From NCBI RefSeq assembly GCF_900129375.1, contig NZ_FQVN01000004.1, positions 616,041 through 680,040 on the forward strand: a stretch of DNA of 64,000 nt, written 5' to 3'. Made by a program: the position numbers and the translations under genes. This document shows positions 17,505 to 27,415 of the stretch, piece by piece; position 1 is the stretch's first letter, and each line of letters begins with the position of its first letter. This DNA comes from Streptoalloteichus hindustanus. Lineage in GTDB: Bacteria > Actinomycetota > Actinomycetes > Mycobacteriales > Pseudonocardiaceae. The notes beneath the pieces are model-generated. The model was given only the letters and a program-made list of their open reading frames with translations. It searched no databases and was not told the origin of the DNA.

Positions 17505-19100
17505 TCAACCCCGCGGCCGCACCACCGCCACCGGGCAGCGGGCGGAGCGCAACAGCGCCCGGCTCACCGAGCCGAGGACGACCGCGCCGAGGCGGTGCCG
17601 TCCGTGCGTGCCCACCACCAGCAGCGCCGCGTCGTCCGAGCGCCGCAGGAGCTCGGACAACGCGTCCCCGCGCACCGAGGTGGTGTGCAGGCGGACGTCC
17701 GGCCACCGTTCGGCCAGCTCCGCGGTCGCCTCGGCGAGCACCTGCTCGTGGCGCTCCGGCTCGTCCGGGACCTCCCCGCCCAGCGCCGCCTGCCCGGCCC
17801 AGCAGTGCACGGCGTGCAGGTCCACACCCCGCCGGGACGCCTCGGCGACGGCGAACTCCACGGCCGCCCGCGCGGTTCCGGGGTCGTCGACCCCGACGAC
17901 GACCGGCCCGTCCGGCGCGGACGGCTGCCGGTCGACGGGGACGGCGACCACCGGGCAGGCCGAGGTCACGCTCATGGCGCCGGCCGTCGAGCCGAGCACC
18001 GCCTCGGCGAGCGGCCCGTGGTGGTGGGCGCCGAGGACGAGCAGCGACGCCGTGGCCGACTCCGTCCGGAGGGCCAGCTCGGGTTGCCCGCCGGTCAGCT
18101 CCGTGCCCAGGTCCAGCGCCGGGTGGGTGGCCCGGACCTGGTTCGCCGCCCGGTCGAGGGCGGCGCGGCCCGCCTCGCGCACGGCCTCGTCGTCCAGGGG
18201 CGGGATCGGCCCGTTGAGCATGACCGGGGTGGTGTAGGGCAGGGCAACGTACACGTGGACCAGCCGCAGCGCGGCGCCGCGGCGGGCCGCCTCCTCGGCC
18301 GCCCACGCCACCACCGGGGCGTCCTCCTCCTCGATCCCCGAGACACCCACGACCACCGGCGGCGTCGGATGCTCCGCGTCCCGGCCCCGTCCGCCCGCCT
18401 GGCGCTCCTCGGACAGGGCGGCACCACCGCCAGCGGGTGACACGGGCGCCTCCGCGTCACTCCGGGTGAGCCCGTCCTCCACCCCCACCACGCCGGGAAG
18501 GGCGCGAACAGCGCGCGTCACCCGTTCTCCCTGGGCGTGTGTCGGCATCGAGCCGCGGAGGGTCACGACACCGTGGTCGACGCGGACCTCGATCCCGGTC
18601 GCGTCGCCCCCCACGACCTCGCCGAGCAGCTCGCACACGTCGTCGCGAACCCGCTCGTCCGGGCGCAGGTAGAGGCGGAGCAGGTCGCGACGGGCGACCA
18701 CCCCGACGAGCTGACCGGTCTCGTCCAGGACGAACATCCGGCGCACGTTGGCCTGGGCGAGGCGACGGGCCACCGCCACGACCGGGTCGTCCGGCCGGAC
18801 GCAGGCGGCGCCGCGGGTCATCACGTCGCCGGCCGTGAGCCCCTCCGCCCTGCGGGAGCCCTCCTCCGGGTCGGGCGTGGGCAGCAGCGTCGGCGCGCGG
18901 TCGAGCCCGGCCCGGTACTCCTCCTTGGCGAGCAGGTCGGCCTCGGACACGACACCGACGAGCTGGCCGTCGCTGTCGGTCACCGGGACCGCGCTGATCC
19001 CCCGGTCGGTCAGCAACGCCACGATGTCCTTGAAGCGCGTGTCCTCGCTGATGGTGACCACGTCACGCGTCATCACCGAGGCGACGGTGGGTACTGGCAT
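17505..19100 (-). CDS. CBS-CBS-BON-USP-USP five-domain stress protein
   Basis: 531 residues joining two modules normally found apart. Residues 1-140: CBS pair (VASVMTRDVVTISEDTRFKD, LTAGDVMTRGAACV, QLVGVVARRDLLRLY). About 150-215: BON (IEVRVDHGVVTLRGSMPTHA to ALPGVVGVEDGL). After a Pro/Gly-rich linker come two universal stress protein domains: PPVVVGVSGIEEEDAPVV with GAHHHGPLAEAVLGST, and PVVVGVDDPGTARAAV with GTHGRHRLGAVVLGSVSRAL, both keeping the ATP-binding G-2x-G-9x-G pattern. GGAGG precedes the ATG. The start lies inside the 3' end of the P-type ATPase reading frame, so the two are probably co-transcribed. A role coupling nucleotide sensing to stress survival is inferred. Confidence 0.9.
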   Translation of the reverse strand: MPVPTVASVMTRDVVTISEDTRFKDIVALLTDRGISAVPVTDSDGQLVGVVSEADLLAKEEYRAGLDRAPTLLPTPDPEEGSRRAEGLTAGDVMTRGAACVRPDDPVVAVARRLAQANVRRMFVLDETGQLVGVVARRDLLRLYLRPDERVRDDVCELLGEVVGGDATGIEVRVDHGVVTLRGSMPTHAQGERVTRAVRALPGVVGVEDGLTRSDAEAPVSPAGGGAALSEERQAGGRGRDAEHPTPPVVVGVSGIEEEDAPVVAWAAEEAARRGAALRLVHVYVALPYTTPVMLNGPIPPLDDEAVREAGRAALDRAANQVRATHPALDLGTELTGGQPELALRTESATASLLVLGAHHHGPLAEAVLGSTAGAMSVTSACPVVAVPVDRQPSAPDGPVVVGVDDPGTARAAVEFAVAEASRRGVDLHAVHCWAGQAALGGEVPDEPERHEQVLAEATAELAERWPDVRLHTTSVRGDALSELLRRSDDAALLVVGTHGRHRLGAVVLGSVSRALLRSARCPVAVVRPRG

Positions 19101-22100
19101 CGGTTCCTCCGATGGGTGTCTGTCCGGAACAGCGCGGGTTGCCCTTCGGCCGCCGTCGGCGGACCAGGGACAGCGACCGGAACGTCCGGCGTTCGGCGGG
19201 TTCGGAGTGCCTGTCTGGCCGGCTGAGTACCCCTGGCCGGCGCGGGGAACGCGTCCGCCACCGGAGGTCGACCCGACCGGACGGAGACACCGGGAGCCAG
19301 GGCGACACCGCCTCTTCCCGGTGGGGGTCGCCGTCGGGGGCCCGGCCGGGGTGTGACACCCCGGCCGCGCGGATGACCTGGCCGGGCGCGCCGTCACCGC
19401 GGCGGGCCGCCGGCGTGCGGACAGCGGGGGGTGTGCGGCGCCCGGCCCGGAGGTCCCGGCCTCGCCAGACGAGCTTGTCGACCTCGACCACGACGAACGC
19501 CAGCGCCGCGACGCCCAGCACGCGCGCCCACGCCCCCGCGCCCAGCGGGGCGGTGTGGAACACGTGGTTCATCGCCGGCGTGTAGGTCATCAGCAGTTGC
19601 AGGCCCGCCATGGCGACCACCCCCGCGGCGATCCAGGGGTTGCGGCCCCGTCGGCGGATCGGCGCGAACCGCTCCAGCGAACGGCAGTTGAGCAGGTAGG
19701 CGACCTGCACGGCGACGAAGACGTTGACCGCGACCGTCCGCGCGGTGGCCAGGTCGGCCCCGGCGGCCAGCTCCCACTCGACCGCGGCGAACGACCCGGC
19801 CACGAGGACCAGGGAGACCAGCAGGACCCGGCGCACCAGGTCGGCGGTCAGCAACGGCTGGTCCGGGTCGCGCGGCGGGCGCCGCATGACGTGCGGCTCC
19901 TTCGGCTCGAACGCCAGCGTCAGGCCGAGCAGGACCGCGGTCGTCATGTTGATCCACAGGATCTGCGCGGGCAGGATCGGCAGGGTCGCGCCGAGCAGGA
20001 CGGCGACCAGGATCACCAGCCCCTCGCCGATGTTGGTCGGCAGCGTCCACGCGATGAACTTGCGCAGGTTGTCGAAGACCCCGCGCCCCTCCTCCACGGC
20101 CGCCTCGATCGTGGCGAAGTCGTCGTCGGTGAGCACCATGTCCGCCGCGTCCTTGGCCGCCTCGGTGCCGTCCCGGCCCATCGCGATGCCGATGTCGGCC
20201 CGACGCAGGGCGGGCGCGTCGTTGACGCCGTCCCCGGTCATCGCGACGACGTGGCCGCGGCGTTGCAGCGACTCCACCAGGCGCAGTTTCTGCTCCGGCG
20301 ACACCCGCGCGAACACCGTCGTGGCCTCGACGGCCTCGGCCAGCTCGTCGTCCGCGCACCGCGCCAGGTGCGCTCCGGTCAGCACCGGCGACGCCTCGGC
20401 GTCGGAGCGCGGGTGGAGGCCGAGTTCGGCGGCGACGGCGCGGGCGGTGCCCGGGTGGTCACCCGTGATCATCTTGACCTCGACGCCGGCGTCGCGGCAG
20501 GCCGACACCGCCGCCCCCGCCGCCGGGCGGGGTGGGTCGTGCATCGCCTGGAGCCCGACCAGGGTCAGGCGGGGCAGGGTGTCCTCGGTCAGCGCCCCGA
20601 AGCCGGGGGGAACGTCGAACCGCGCCAGGGCCAGCACGCGCAGGCCCCGCTCCGCCAGCCGGTCGGCGTCCGCGCGCACCCGCGCCCGGTCCAGGACGCC
20701 GACCGCCCCGTCCGGCCCGAGTTCGTCGTCGCAGCGGGCCAGCACGCGCTCGACGGCCCCCTTGACGTACCCCGCCGCCAGCCCGTTCCGCCCACTGTGG
20801 ACGGTGGCCATGTAGCGGCGGTCGGACTCGAACGGCAGCACGTCCGCCCTGGGCGCCGACGACCGGACCGCCGCCAGGTCGAGCCCGGCCTTGACGGCCG
20901 CGGCGAGCAGGGCGACCTCGGTGGGGTCGCCGACGTGCCGCCATCCGTCCACTGTGGACTGCAGTCGCGCGTCGTTGCACAGCACTCCGGCCAGCAGGCA
21001 CTCCCGCAACGCGGGTTCGCCGTCGGCGCTGACGACCCGCCCGCCGGTGCGCACCTCGCCCCGCGGCTCGTAGCCGCTCCCGTCGACGTCGTAGCGGCGG
21101 CCGCCGGCGAGCACCCCGGTCACCGTCATCGCGCCGGTGGTCAGGGTTCCGGTCTTGTCGGTGCAGATCACCGTGGTGCTGCCCAGGGTCTCCACGGCGG
21201 GCAGGTGGCGGACCACCGCGTTGCGCCGGGCCATCCGCACCACGCCGATCGCGAGCACGATCGTCACCGCGGCCGGCAGGCCCTCGGGGATGGCGCCGAC
21301 GGCGAGGGCGACGGCAGCGGTGACCATCTCGCCCCACGGGCTGCCCCGCCAGACGCCCACCGCGACCGCCAGGGCGGCCAGCGCCACGATGACCGCGGTG
21401 AGCTGCCGGCTGAAACCGACCAGCTTCCTGGTCAACGGGGTCTGGGTCGGGCTCGCCCTGGCCACCAGCCGGTGGATGCGGCCCAGTTCGGTGCTCGCGC
21501 CGGTGGCGACCACGACCGCCCGGCCGCCGCCCCTGGTCACGACGGTGCCGGAGTACCCCATGTTGGTCCGGTCCGGCAGTTCGGTGGCCACGGGCAGCGG
21601 CGCGACGTCCTTGCCCACCGGCGCCGACTCCCCGGTCAACGCGGACTCGTCGACCTCCGCCGCGCTCACCCGGGTCCACCGCACGTCGGCCGGGATCCGG
21701 TCGCCGGCGTCGAGCAGGACGAGGTCGCCGGGGACGAGGTCCTCGGCGGCCACCCGGCGCGCGACGCCGTCGCGCAGCACCTTGGCCTCGGTGCGGGCCA
21801 TGCGGGCCAGGGCGTCCAGCGCGCGCTGGGCCCGGGACTCCTGGAGGAAGCCGATGACGGCGTTGAGCAGGACGACGCCGAGAACGACCGCCGCGTCGAC
21901 GAGTTGGCCGAGCGCGCCGGTGATCGCGGCGGACGCCAGCAGCACGAGGATCAGCGGGCTGGTGAACTGCTGGCCGAGGCGGCGCAGCGGGCCGTCGTGG
22001 TCGGAGGCGGTCAGGGCGTTGGGCCCGAGGCGCTCCCGCCGGCGCGCGGCCTCCGCCTCGGTCAGCCCGGCCTCCGGCGAGGTCGCCAGTTGTCGGGCCA

Positions 22101-22176
22101 GTTCGGGCGGCGTCAGGTGGTGCGGAGGCGGCGCCGTCTCCGCCGGCCCCGTCGCGGGGGTGGTCCGCTGCCACAC
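19063..22176 (-). CDS. P-type cation-transporting ATPase, CtpF-like
   Basis: P2A-type pump with N-terminal cation ATPase domain (HLTPPELARQLATSPEAGLT), actuator TGES (SALTGESAPV), PEGLP in M4 (VGAIPEGLPAAVTIVLA), phosphorylation motif CTDKTGTLT, hinge TGDGVNDAPAL and six C-terminal membrane helices ending near FVVVEVDKLVW. The closest named analogue by motif and context is CtpF of the mycobacterial DosR regulon. GTG start with GAGGAG. The frame stays open about 110 residues past the last helix, a Pro/Arg-rich tail that overlaps the next gene by 38 nt; whether the tail is functional is unclear. Total 1037 residues versus about 900 for relatives. Confidence 0.9.
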   Translation of the reverse strand: MWQRTTPATGPAETAPPPHHLTPPELARQLATSPEAGLTEAEAARRRERLGPNALTASDHDGPLRRLGQQFTSPLILVLLASAAITGALGQLVDAAVVLGVVLLNAVIGFLQESRAQRALDALARMARTEAKVLRDGVARRVAAEDLVPGDLVLLDAGDRIPADVRWTRVSAAEVDESALTGESAPVGKDVAPLPVATELPDRTNMGYSGTVVTRGGGRAVVVATGASTELGRIHRLVARASPTQTPLTRKLVGFSRQLTAVIVALAALAVAVGVWRGSPWGEMVTAAVALAVGAIPEGLPAAVTIVLAIGVVRMARRNAVVRHLPAVETLGSTTVICTDKTGTLTTGAMTVTGVLAGGRRYDVDGSGYEPRGEVRTGGRVVSADGEPALRECLLAGVLCNDARLQSTVDGWRHVGDPTEVALLAAAVKAGLDLAAVRSSAPRADVLPFESDRRYMATVHSGRNGLAAGYVKGAVERVLARCDDELGPDGAVGVLDRARVRADADRLAERGLRVLALARFDVPPGFGALTEDTLPRLTLVGLQAMHDPPRPAAGAAVSACRDAGVEVKMITGDHPGTARAVAAELGLHPRSDAEASPVLTGAHLARCADDELAEAVEATTVFARVSPEQKLRLVESLQRRGHVVAMTGDGVNDAPALRRADIGIAMGRDGTEAAKDAADMVLTDDDFATIEAAVEEGRGVFDNLRKFIAWTLPTNIGEGLVILVAVLLGATLPILPAQILWINMTTAVLLGLTLAFEPKEPHVMRRPPRDPDQPLLTADLVRRVLLVSLVLVAGSFAAVEWELAAGADLATARTVAVNVFVAVQVAYLLNCRSLERFAPIRRRGRNPWIAAGVVAMAGLQLLMTYTPAMNHVFHTAPLGAGAWARVLGVAALAFVVVEVDKLVWRGRDLRAGRRTPPAVRTPAARRGDGAPGQVIRAAGVSHPGRAPDGDPHREEAVSPWLPVSPSGRVDLRWRTRSPRRPGVLSRPDRHSEPAERRTFRSLSLVRRRRPKGNPRCSGQTPIGGTDASTHRRLGDDA

Positions 22177-22252
22177 GAGCTCCTCCTACCGGTTGGCGCC
22201 GAGGCCAGGAGACCGCCACGGCGACGAGCCCTGGTCGCACCGAACCGTCCAC

Positions 22253-22296
22253 TATGGACTAATAGTCAGGCCAGTATGGGCTAATAGTCAGGCCAG
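22253..22296. repeat. two 22-bp direct repeats containing GACTAATAGTC
   Basis: Copies at 22253-22274 and 22275-22296 differ at one base. Each holds the dyad GACTA-A-TAGTC or its G variant, reminiscent of the DosR core GGGACTWWAGTCCC but one base longer. A 22-bp period puts both on the same DNA face. They lie between the small BON gene and the P-type ATPase, 77 nt upstream of the ATPase GTG, and overlap a GTCCACTATGGAC palindrome variant. Confidence 0.85.
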
Positions 22297-22304
22297 GGCC
22301 GTGG

Positions 22305-22544
22305 TCACCGCGTCGGGTCGGAGTCGGGCACGAGCACGACCTCAGCCGACTCGGCGCCGGGCACGGCGCGCACCAGCGCCACCACGACCCGGCGCTCCGC
22401 CTCGTCGGCGAAGCTCCCGCGCACGGTGACGCGTCCACCCGACACGTGGGCCGCCCAGTGGCGCGGCCCGGCGTAGTCGTCGAGCTGCCGTTGGACGGCC
22501 ACACCCGGGTACTCCCCCGGCGGCGTCGCTGGCCCGGTGCGCAT
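22305..22544 (-). CDS. small BON-domain protein
   Basis: 79 residues, essentially one BON-like domain (VQRQLDDYAGPRHWAAHVSG, RVTVRGSFADEAERR, ALVRAVPGAESAEVVLV). GAGGAGG lies just before the ATG. No signal peptide is visible. It has the clearest single-box DosR-type promoter in the window and probably heads a leftward unit with the P-type ATPase downstream. Confidence 0.8.
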   Translation of the reverse strand: MRTGPATPPGEYPGVAVQRQLDDYAGPRHWAAHVSGGRVTVRGSFADEAERRVVVALVRAVPGAESAEVVLVPDSDPTR

Positions 22545-22579
22545 GACGGCCTCCTCGGAGCCGGTTCCTGTCCCCTCCC

Positions 22580-22622
22580 ACGCTAGGAAGCGCCGCCCGG
22601 CCACGACACGGACCAAGGTCCC
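22580..22622 (-). promoter_or_regulatory. predicted DosR-type promoter for the small BON gene
   Basis: Box GGGACCTTGGTCCG (22609-22622, nearly perfect dyad), 23 nt, then -10 TAGCGT (22580-22585), with the BON ATG 36 nt further on. This is the best isolated example of the spacing rule. Confidence 0.7.
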
Positions 22623-22721
22623 ACCGCGGATCGCGAACGTCCCGAGACGACCGGGGCGAGCGGCCCCGACGTCGCACCCGGCCACCCGCTTCCGCGGGTG
22701 GCCCCCGCCCCGTCGGCGACG

Positions 22722-22735
22722 GGGACCTTCGACCC
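22722..22735 (+). promoter_or_regulatory. DosR-like box upstream of the permease-arcABC operon
   Basis: GGGACCTTCGACCC, a full match to GGGNC-N4-GNCCC, 124 nt before the permease ATG. No good -10 exists at 23 nt, but TGTGCT (22783-22788) lies 47 nt away, the distance seen for distal boxes elsewhere. A 10-bp hairpin (22680-22703) lies just upstream and may insulate it from the divergent BON gene. Confidence 0.5.
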
Positions 22736-22858
22736 GGCCGGCTCGGTACCTGCGCCCCGGGTGGCCCGTGCTCCTCCTCGGCTGTGCTGAACCCCGTCGT
22801 GCCGCAGCCAGCCGTGTCCTCGGCTCCCGAGTCCGACGGCACCGTCGAAAGGAACGCA

Positions 22859-24280
22859 ATGGCAGCGAACCAGGCGTCCCCGACACCGGGTCGCGCGTTG
22901 GGGCCGTGGGCGGCGACCGCGCTCGTGGTCGGCAACATGGTGGGCTCCGGGGTCTTCCTCCTGCCCAGCGCGCTGGCCGCCTACGGCGGGATCAGCGTCG
23001 TCGGCTGGTTGGCGACCGCGACCGGCGCGGTGCTGCTGGCCCTGGTGTTCGCCAGCCTCGGCCGGTCCCACCCCGACGTGGGCGGCCCCTACGCCTACAC
23101 CCGGCGCGCCTTCGGCGACTTCCTCGGGTTCCAGACGGCGTGGGGGTACTGGATCGCGGTCTGGGCCGGCAACGCGGCGATCGCCGTGGCGCTGGTGGGC
23201 TCCCTCGCCCACTTCTGGCCCGCGCTGGCCACCGACCGGCCGCTGGCCGCGCTCACCGCCCTCGCCGCGATCTGGGGGGTCACGGCCGTCAACGCGCTCG
23301 GCACCCGCCAGGGCGGCGTGGTGCAGCTCGTCACCACCGCGCTCAAGCTGGCGCCCCTCCTCGCGGTCGCGGTCGTCGGGCCGTTCCTGCTCGAACCCGC
23401 CCACTTCACGCCGTTCAACGCCAGTGGGGACAGCGGGGTCGGGGCGGTGGCGGCCACGGCCGCGCTCACCCTGTGGGCGTTCATCGGCATCGAGTCGGCC
23501 ACCGTGCCCGCCGGCGACGTGCGGGACGCGGCCCGGACGATTCCCCGGGCGACCGTGGTCGGCACCGTCGTGACCGCGCTGATCTACGTGCTGGGCACGG
23601 TGGGCGTGCTCGGCGTGGTCCCCCGCGAGAGGCTGTCCGCCTCGACGGCGCCGTTCGCGGACGCCGCCGCGGCGCTGTTCGGCGGCTGGGCCGGCTCGGT
23701 GGTCGCCGCCGGGGCCGCGGTGGCGGCGTTCGGCGCGCTCAACGGCTGGGTGCTGCTCCAGGGCCAGGTGCCGATGGCCGCGGCCAGGGACGGCCTGTTC
23801 CCCGCCGTGTTCGCCCGCACCAGCCGCGACGGCACGCCGGTGTTCGGCCTGGTGCTCTCCAGCGTCCTGGTCACCCTGCTGGTGCTGACGAACTACACGG
23901 CGAGCCTGGTGGACCAGTTCAGCTTCGTGATCCTGCTGGCCACGTTCACCACGTTGGTCCCCTACGCCTACTCGGCCATGGCGGACCTGATGCTGCTGGC
24001 CACCGAGGGGGAGCCCGGGGTCCCCCGGCGCCGCGTCGCGCGAGGAGCGGTCGCGTTGCTGGCGTTCGGCTACTCGCTGTGGGCGATCGCCGGGGCCGGG
24101 CGGGACGTCGTGTTCCGGGGCACGCTCCTGCTCCTGGCGGGCATGCCGGTCTACGTCTGGCTCCACCACCGCCGACGCGAACGGCGTGGCCCCGCCGAAA
24201 CCCCGCCGTCGTGCGCGCGGAGCGAGCCGGACGCGCCCGTCGAGAGCAGCCGCCCCCGCGACTCCGCGCTGACCGCGTGA
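22859..24280 (+). CDS. APC-family amino acid permease, probable arginine/ornithine exchanger
   Basis: 473-residue membrane protein of the amino acid-polyamine-organocation family, about 12 helices. The first helix carries the family signature [20 protein letters not shown], and helix 6 has [26 protein letters not shown] precedes the ATG; longer upstream reading has no membrane character. It is directly upstream of arcABC, where permeases exchange arginine for ornithine; substrate assignment rests on this position. The tail after the last helix is hydrophilic ([15 protein letters not shown]). Confidence 0.88.
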   Translation: MAANQASPTPGRALGPWAATALVVGNMVGSGVFLLPSALAAYGGISVVGWLATATGAVLLALVFASLGRSHPDVGGPYAYTRRAFGDFLGFQTAWGYWIAVWAGNAAIAVALVGSLAHFWPALATDRPLAALTALAAIWGVTAVNALGTRQGGVVQLVTTALKLAPLLAVAVVGPFLLEPAHFTPFNASGDSGVGAVAATAALTLWAFIGIESATVPAGDVRDAARTIPRATVVGTVVTALIYVLGTVGVLGVVPRERLSASTAPFADAAAALFGGWAGSVVAAGAAVAAFGALNGWVLLQGQVPMAAARDGLFPAVFARTSRDGTPVFGLVLSSVLVTLLVLTNYTASLVDQFSFVILLATFTTLVPYAYSAMADLMLLATEGEPGVPRRRVARGAVALLAFGYSLWAIAGAGRDVVFRGTLLLLAGMPVYVWLHHRRRERRGPAETPPSCARSEPDAPVESSRPRDSALTA

Positions 24281-24311
24281 CCAACCCCGACCCGACGACG
24301 GAGGACGTGCG

Positions 24312-25553
24312 ATGAAGCCGACGACGGCCGACAACGACGGAGGCGCGGCGCCGCGCTCCACAGTGGACAACGAGGTGGGGCGCCTGCGGCGCGTCATCCT
24401 GCACCGCCCCGGACTGGAACTCCTCCGGCTCACACCGTCCAACAAGGACGGACTGCTGTTCGACGACGTCCTGTGGACGCGCCGGGCGAGGCAGGAGCAC
24501 GACGTGTTCACCGACACCCTGCGGGAACGCGGTGTCCTCGTGCACCTGTTCGGCGACCTGCTCGCGGAGACGCTGAAGCAGGACGAGGCCAGGGAGTGGG
24601 TGTTCGACCGGGTGTTCTCCTCCCGGGGCGTCGGCCCCGCGCTGCGCGAGGCCTGCGCGGCGATGGACCCGGTGTCCCTTGTGGACACCCTGGTCGGCGG
24701 GATCACCCGGCGCGAGCTCGGCGTGCCGGACGGGTCGAGCCTGCAGGCGGCCAGCACCGGCCCGGACGAGTTCCTGCTCCCCCCGCTGCCCAACCACCTG
24801 TTCACCCGCGACCCGTCCTGCTGGCTGCTGGGCGGGGTGACCCTCAACCCGATGGCGAAACCCGCCCGGCGCAGGGAGTCCACCCACGTGGAGGCCGTGT
24901 ACCGGTTCCACCCGTTGTTCGCCGCCTCGGACGCGCCGCGGTGGCTCACCCCGGACAACGGCGCGCCCAGCCTCGAAGGGGGCGACGTGCACGTGCTCGG
25001 CCAGGGCGTGGTGATGGTCGGGCTGAGCGAGCGCACCACGGCGGAGGCCGTCGAGCTGCTGGCCGAGCGGTTGTTCGACAGCGGGGCCGCCCGCGCGGTC
25101 ATCGCGGTGCGGCTGCCCAGGACGAGGGCGTTCATGCACCTGGACACCGTGATGACCATGGTCGACACCGACGCCTTCGCCGTGTACCCCGGCCTGGGGC
25201 GGCTGCGCTCGTTCACCCTCCGCCCCAGCCGCGGCGCCGGCGCGGCCCGCCCGGAGGTCCGGGAGAACGACGACCTGTTCGCCGCCGTCGGCGCGTGGCT
25301 CGGCCTCGGCGGCGTGCGCGTGCTCCAGGCCGAGCAGGACGTGCGGGCGGCCGAGCGGGAGCAGTGGGACGACGGCAACAACGTGCTCGCGATCGCCCCC
25401 GGCGTCGTCGTCGCCTACGAGCGCAACGTCACGACCAACACGATGCTCCGCAGGCACGGCATCGAAGTGATCACCATTCCCAGCGGCGAGCTCGGCAGGG
25501 GTCGCGGCGGCCCCCGCTGCATGAGCTGCCCCGTCCACCGCGACTCCCTCTGA
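24312..25553 (+). CDS. arcA: arginine deiminase
   Basis: 413 residues; hydrolyses arginine to citrulline and ammonia. Family motifs in order: [24 protein letters not shown], the His/Asp pair in [13 protein letters not shown], and the nucleophile C403 in [10 protein letters not shown] near the C-terminus. GGAGG is 8 nt before the ATG. First enzyme of the deiminase pathway; the operon continues with arcB 18 nt downstream. Confidence 0.96.
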   Translation: MKPTTADNDGGAAPRSTVDNEVGRLRRVILHRPGLELLRLTPSNKDGLLFDDVLWTRRARQEHDVFTDTLRERGVLVHLFGDLLAETLKQDEAREWVFDRVFSSRGVGPALREACAAMDPVSLVDTLVGGITRRELGVPDGSSLQAASTGPDEFLLPPLPNHLFTRDPSCWLLGGVTLNPMAKPARRRESTHVEAVYRFHPLFAASDAPRWLTPDNGAPSLEGGDVHVLGQGVVMVGLSERTTAEAVELLAERLFDSGAARAVIAVRLPRTRAFMHLDTVMTMVDTDAFAVYPGLGRLRSFTLRPSRGAGAARPEVRENDDLFAAVGAWLGLGGVRVLQAEQDVRAAEREQWDDGNNVLAIAPGVVVAYERNVTTNTMLRRHGIEVITIPSGELGRGRGGPRCMSCPVHRDSL

Positions 25554-25571
25554 GACCAGGAGACGATCCCC

Positions 25572-26516
25572 GTGAAGGACCTGCTCACCACCGCCGACCT
25601 CACGCCCGACGACGTGCGCGAGCTGATGCGGCTGGCCGCGCTGTTCGCCGAGGACCCCGACCACCACCCCGCCTTCCTGCACAACCAGGTGGTCGCGCTG
25701 TACTTCACCAGGCCCTCCACCCGGACCAGGGTGTCCACCGAGGCCGCGGTCGCCCGACTCGGCGGCACCCCGCTGACGATCAGCCCCGGCGAGCTCCAGC
25801 TCTCGCGCGGCGAGTCCCTGGAGGACACCGCGCGGGTGTTGTCCGGCTACGTGGCCGCGATCGTGGTCCGCGGCTCGTCGGACGAGCAGCTCGCCCAGTT
25901 CGCCGACGCCGCCACGGTTCCGGTGGTCAACGCGCTCACCAACGGCCAGCACCCCCTGCAGAGCCTGACCGACCTGTTCACCCTCCACCAGGTGTTCTCC
26001 GACCTGCGGGGGCGGCGGGTCGCCTACGTCGGCGCGGGCAACAACGTCGCCGTCAGCCTCGCGCAGGCGGCGGCGCTGTCCGGAGTGGACATCACCCTCG
26101 CCACCCCGGAGAACTACCCGCCCGACCCGCTGGAGCTGATGGCGGCGGAGAAGATCGCGGCCATGACCGGCAGCGCGGTGGAGCTCGTGAACGACCCCCG
26201 GGCCGCGGCGCGCGGCGCCAGCGCGGTCTACACCGACGTCTGGCTGTCGATGGGCGACGCGCCGGAGGAGGCCGGGGCGCGGCGGGCCGCGTTGTCGGCC
26301 TTCCGCGTGGACGCGGACCTCATGGCGCTGGCCCGGCCGGAGGCGGTGTTCCTGCACTGCCTGCCGGCCCACCGCGGGATCGAGGTGACCGACGAGGTGA
26401 TGGACGGGCCGAACTCGGTGGTGTTCCGCCAGGCCGCCAACCGGCGCCCGGTCGCCCAGGCGGTGCTGTACGCCCTGTTGTGCCGGACGCTGCGCGGCGC
26501 GGAGCGTGGCTGGTGA
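25572..26516 (+). CDS. arcB: ornithine carbamoyltransferase (catabolic context)
   Basis: 314 residues. Carbamoyl-phosphate site STRTR at 49-53, HPLQSLTDLFTLHQ in the middle, and the ornithine-domain HCLPAHRG near the C-terminus. In this operon it should work towards phosphorolysis of citrulline, giving ornithine and carbamoyl phosphate. GTG start after AGGAGA. The stop overlaps the arcC GTG (GTGA). Confidence 0.94.
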   Translation: MKDLLTTADLTPDDVRELMRLAALFAEDPDHHPAFLHNQVVALYFTRPSTRTRVSTEAAVARLGGTPLTISPGELQLSRGESLEDTARVLSGYVAAIVVRGSSDEQLAQFADAATVPVVNALTNGQHPLQSLTDLFTLHQVFSDLRGRRVAYVGAGNNVAVSLAQAAALSGVDITLATPENYPPDPLELMAAEKIAAMTGSAVELVNDPRAAARGASAVYTDVWLSMGDAPEEAGARRAALSAFRVDADLMALARPEAVFLHCLPAHRGIEVTDEVMDGPNSVVFRQAANRRPVAQAVLYALLCRTLRGAERGW

Positions 26517-27415
26517 GGGTCGTCGCCGCCCTCGGCGGGAACGCGTTGTTGCGGCGGGGCCAGCGCCCCGACCACGCCGTGCAGATGGAGAACGTCCGGG
26601 CCGCGGCGGCGGCCCTGGCCGGGCTCGCCCGGGAGCACGAGGTGCTCGTGGTGCACGGCAACGGCCCCCAGGTCGGCATGCTCGCGCTGGAGAGCGCGGC
26701 GGACCGGGACCTGGAGCGCCCCTACCCGTTGGACGTCCTGGTGGCCGAGACCCAGGGCATGATCGGCTACTGGCTGGTCAACGCGCTGCACGCGGAGCTG
26801 CCGGACCGCGAGGTGGTGGCGGTGCTCAGCCGCACCGCGGTCGACCCCGACGACCGGGCGTTCGCCCACCCGACCAAGTTCATCGGGCCCCAGTACCCGC
26901 GGGCGGAGGCCGAGCGGCTGGCCGCCGACCGCGGGTGGGAGCTGCGACCGGACGGGCGCGCCTGGCGCCGGGTCGTGCCGTCGCCGGAACCCACCGGCAT
27001 CCCCGAGACCGCCGTCCTGCGCCGGTTGCTGGCCGACGGGTGCCTGGTGGTCACCGGAGGGGGCGGAGGCACACCCGTCGCCCTCGACGCGGAGGGCCGA
27101 CCGCGCGGGGTGGAGGCGGTCGTGGACAAGGACCTGGTGGCCGCGTTGCTCGCCACCCAGCTCGACGCCGACGCGCTGCTCCTGCTGACCGACGTCCCCG
27201 GCGTCCTGCGGGGCTTCGGCTCCCCCGCACCGGAGCTGGTCGCCCGCGCGTCGGCGGCCGAGCTGGCCGAGCTGGACCTGCCCGCCGGCTCCATGGGCCC
27301 CAAGGTCGAGGCGTGCGCCCGGTTCGCCCGGACGGGCGGCCTCGCCGCGATCGGCCAGTTGACCCGAGCGCGGGACGTCCTCGCCGGCCGTGCCGGCACC
27401 CGGGTGACCGGATGA
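26513..27415 (+). CDS. arcC: carbamate kinase
   Basis: 300 residues, amino-acid kinase fold: VVAALGGNALLRRGQ at the N-terminus, VVHGNGPQVGMLAL, LVVTGGGGGTPVAL and VDKDLVAALLATQLDADALLLLTDV. It transfers phosphate from carbamoyl phosphate to ADP, the ATP-yielding step. GTG start chosen because it overlaps the arcB stop and has GGAG upstream. The 315 nt that follow show no gene. Confidence 0.95.
   Translation: MRVVAALGGNALLRRGQRPDHAVQMENVRAAAAALAGLAREHEVLVVHGNGPQVGMLALESAADRDLERPYPLDVLVAETQGMIGYWLVNALHAELPDREVVAVLSRTAVDPDDRAFAHPTKFIGPQYPRAEAERLAADRGWELRPDGRAWRRVVPSPEPTGIPETAVLRRLLADGCLVVTGGGGGTPVALDAEGRPRGVEAVVDKDLVAALLATQLDADALLLLTDVPGVLRGFGSPAPELVARASAAELAELDLPAGSMGPKVEACARFARTGGLAAIGQLTRARDVLAGRAGTRVTG

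Noticed and set aside
22253..22296. Possible CRISPR or attachment-site duplication
   Set aside because: Only two abutting copies with no spacer, no integrase and no tRNA nearby.
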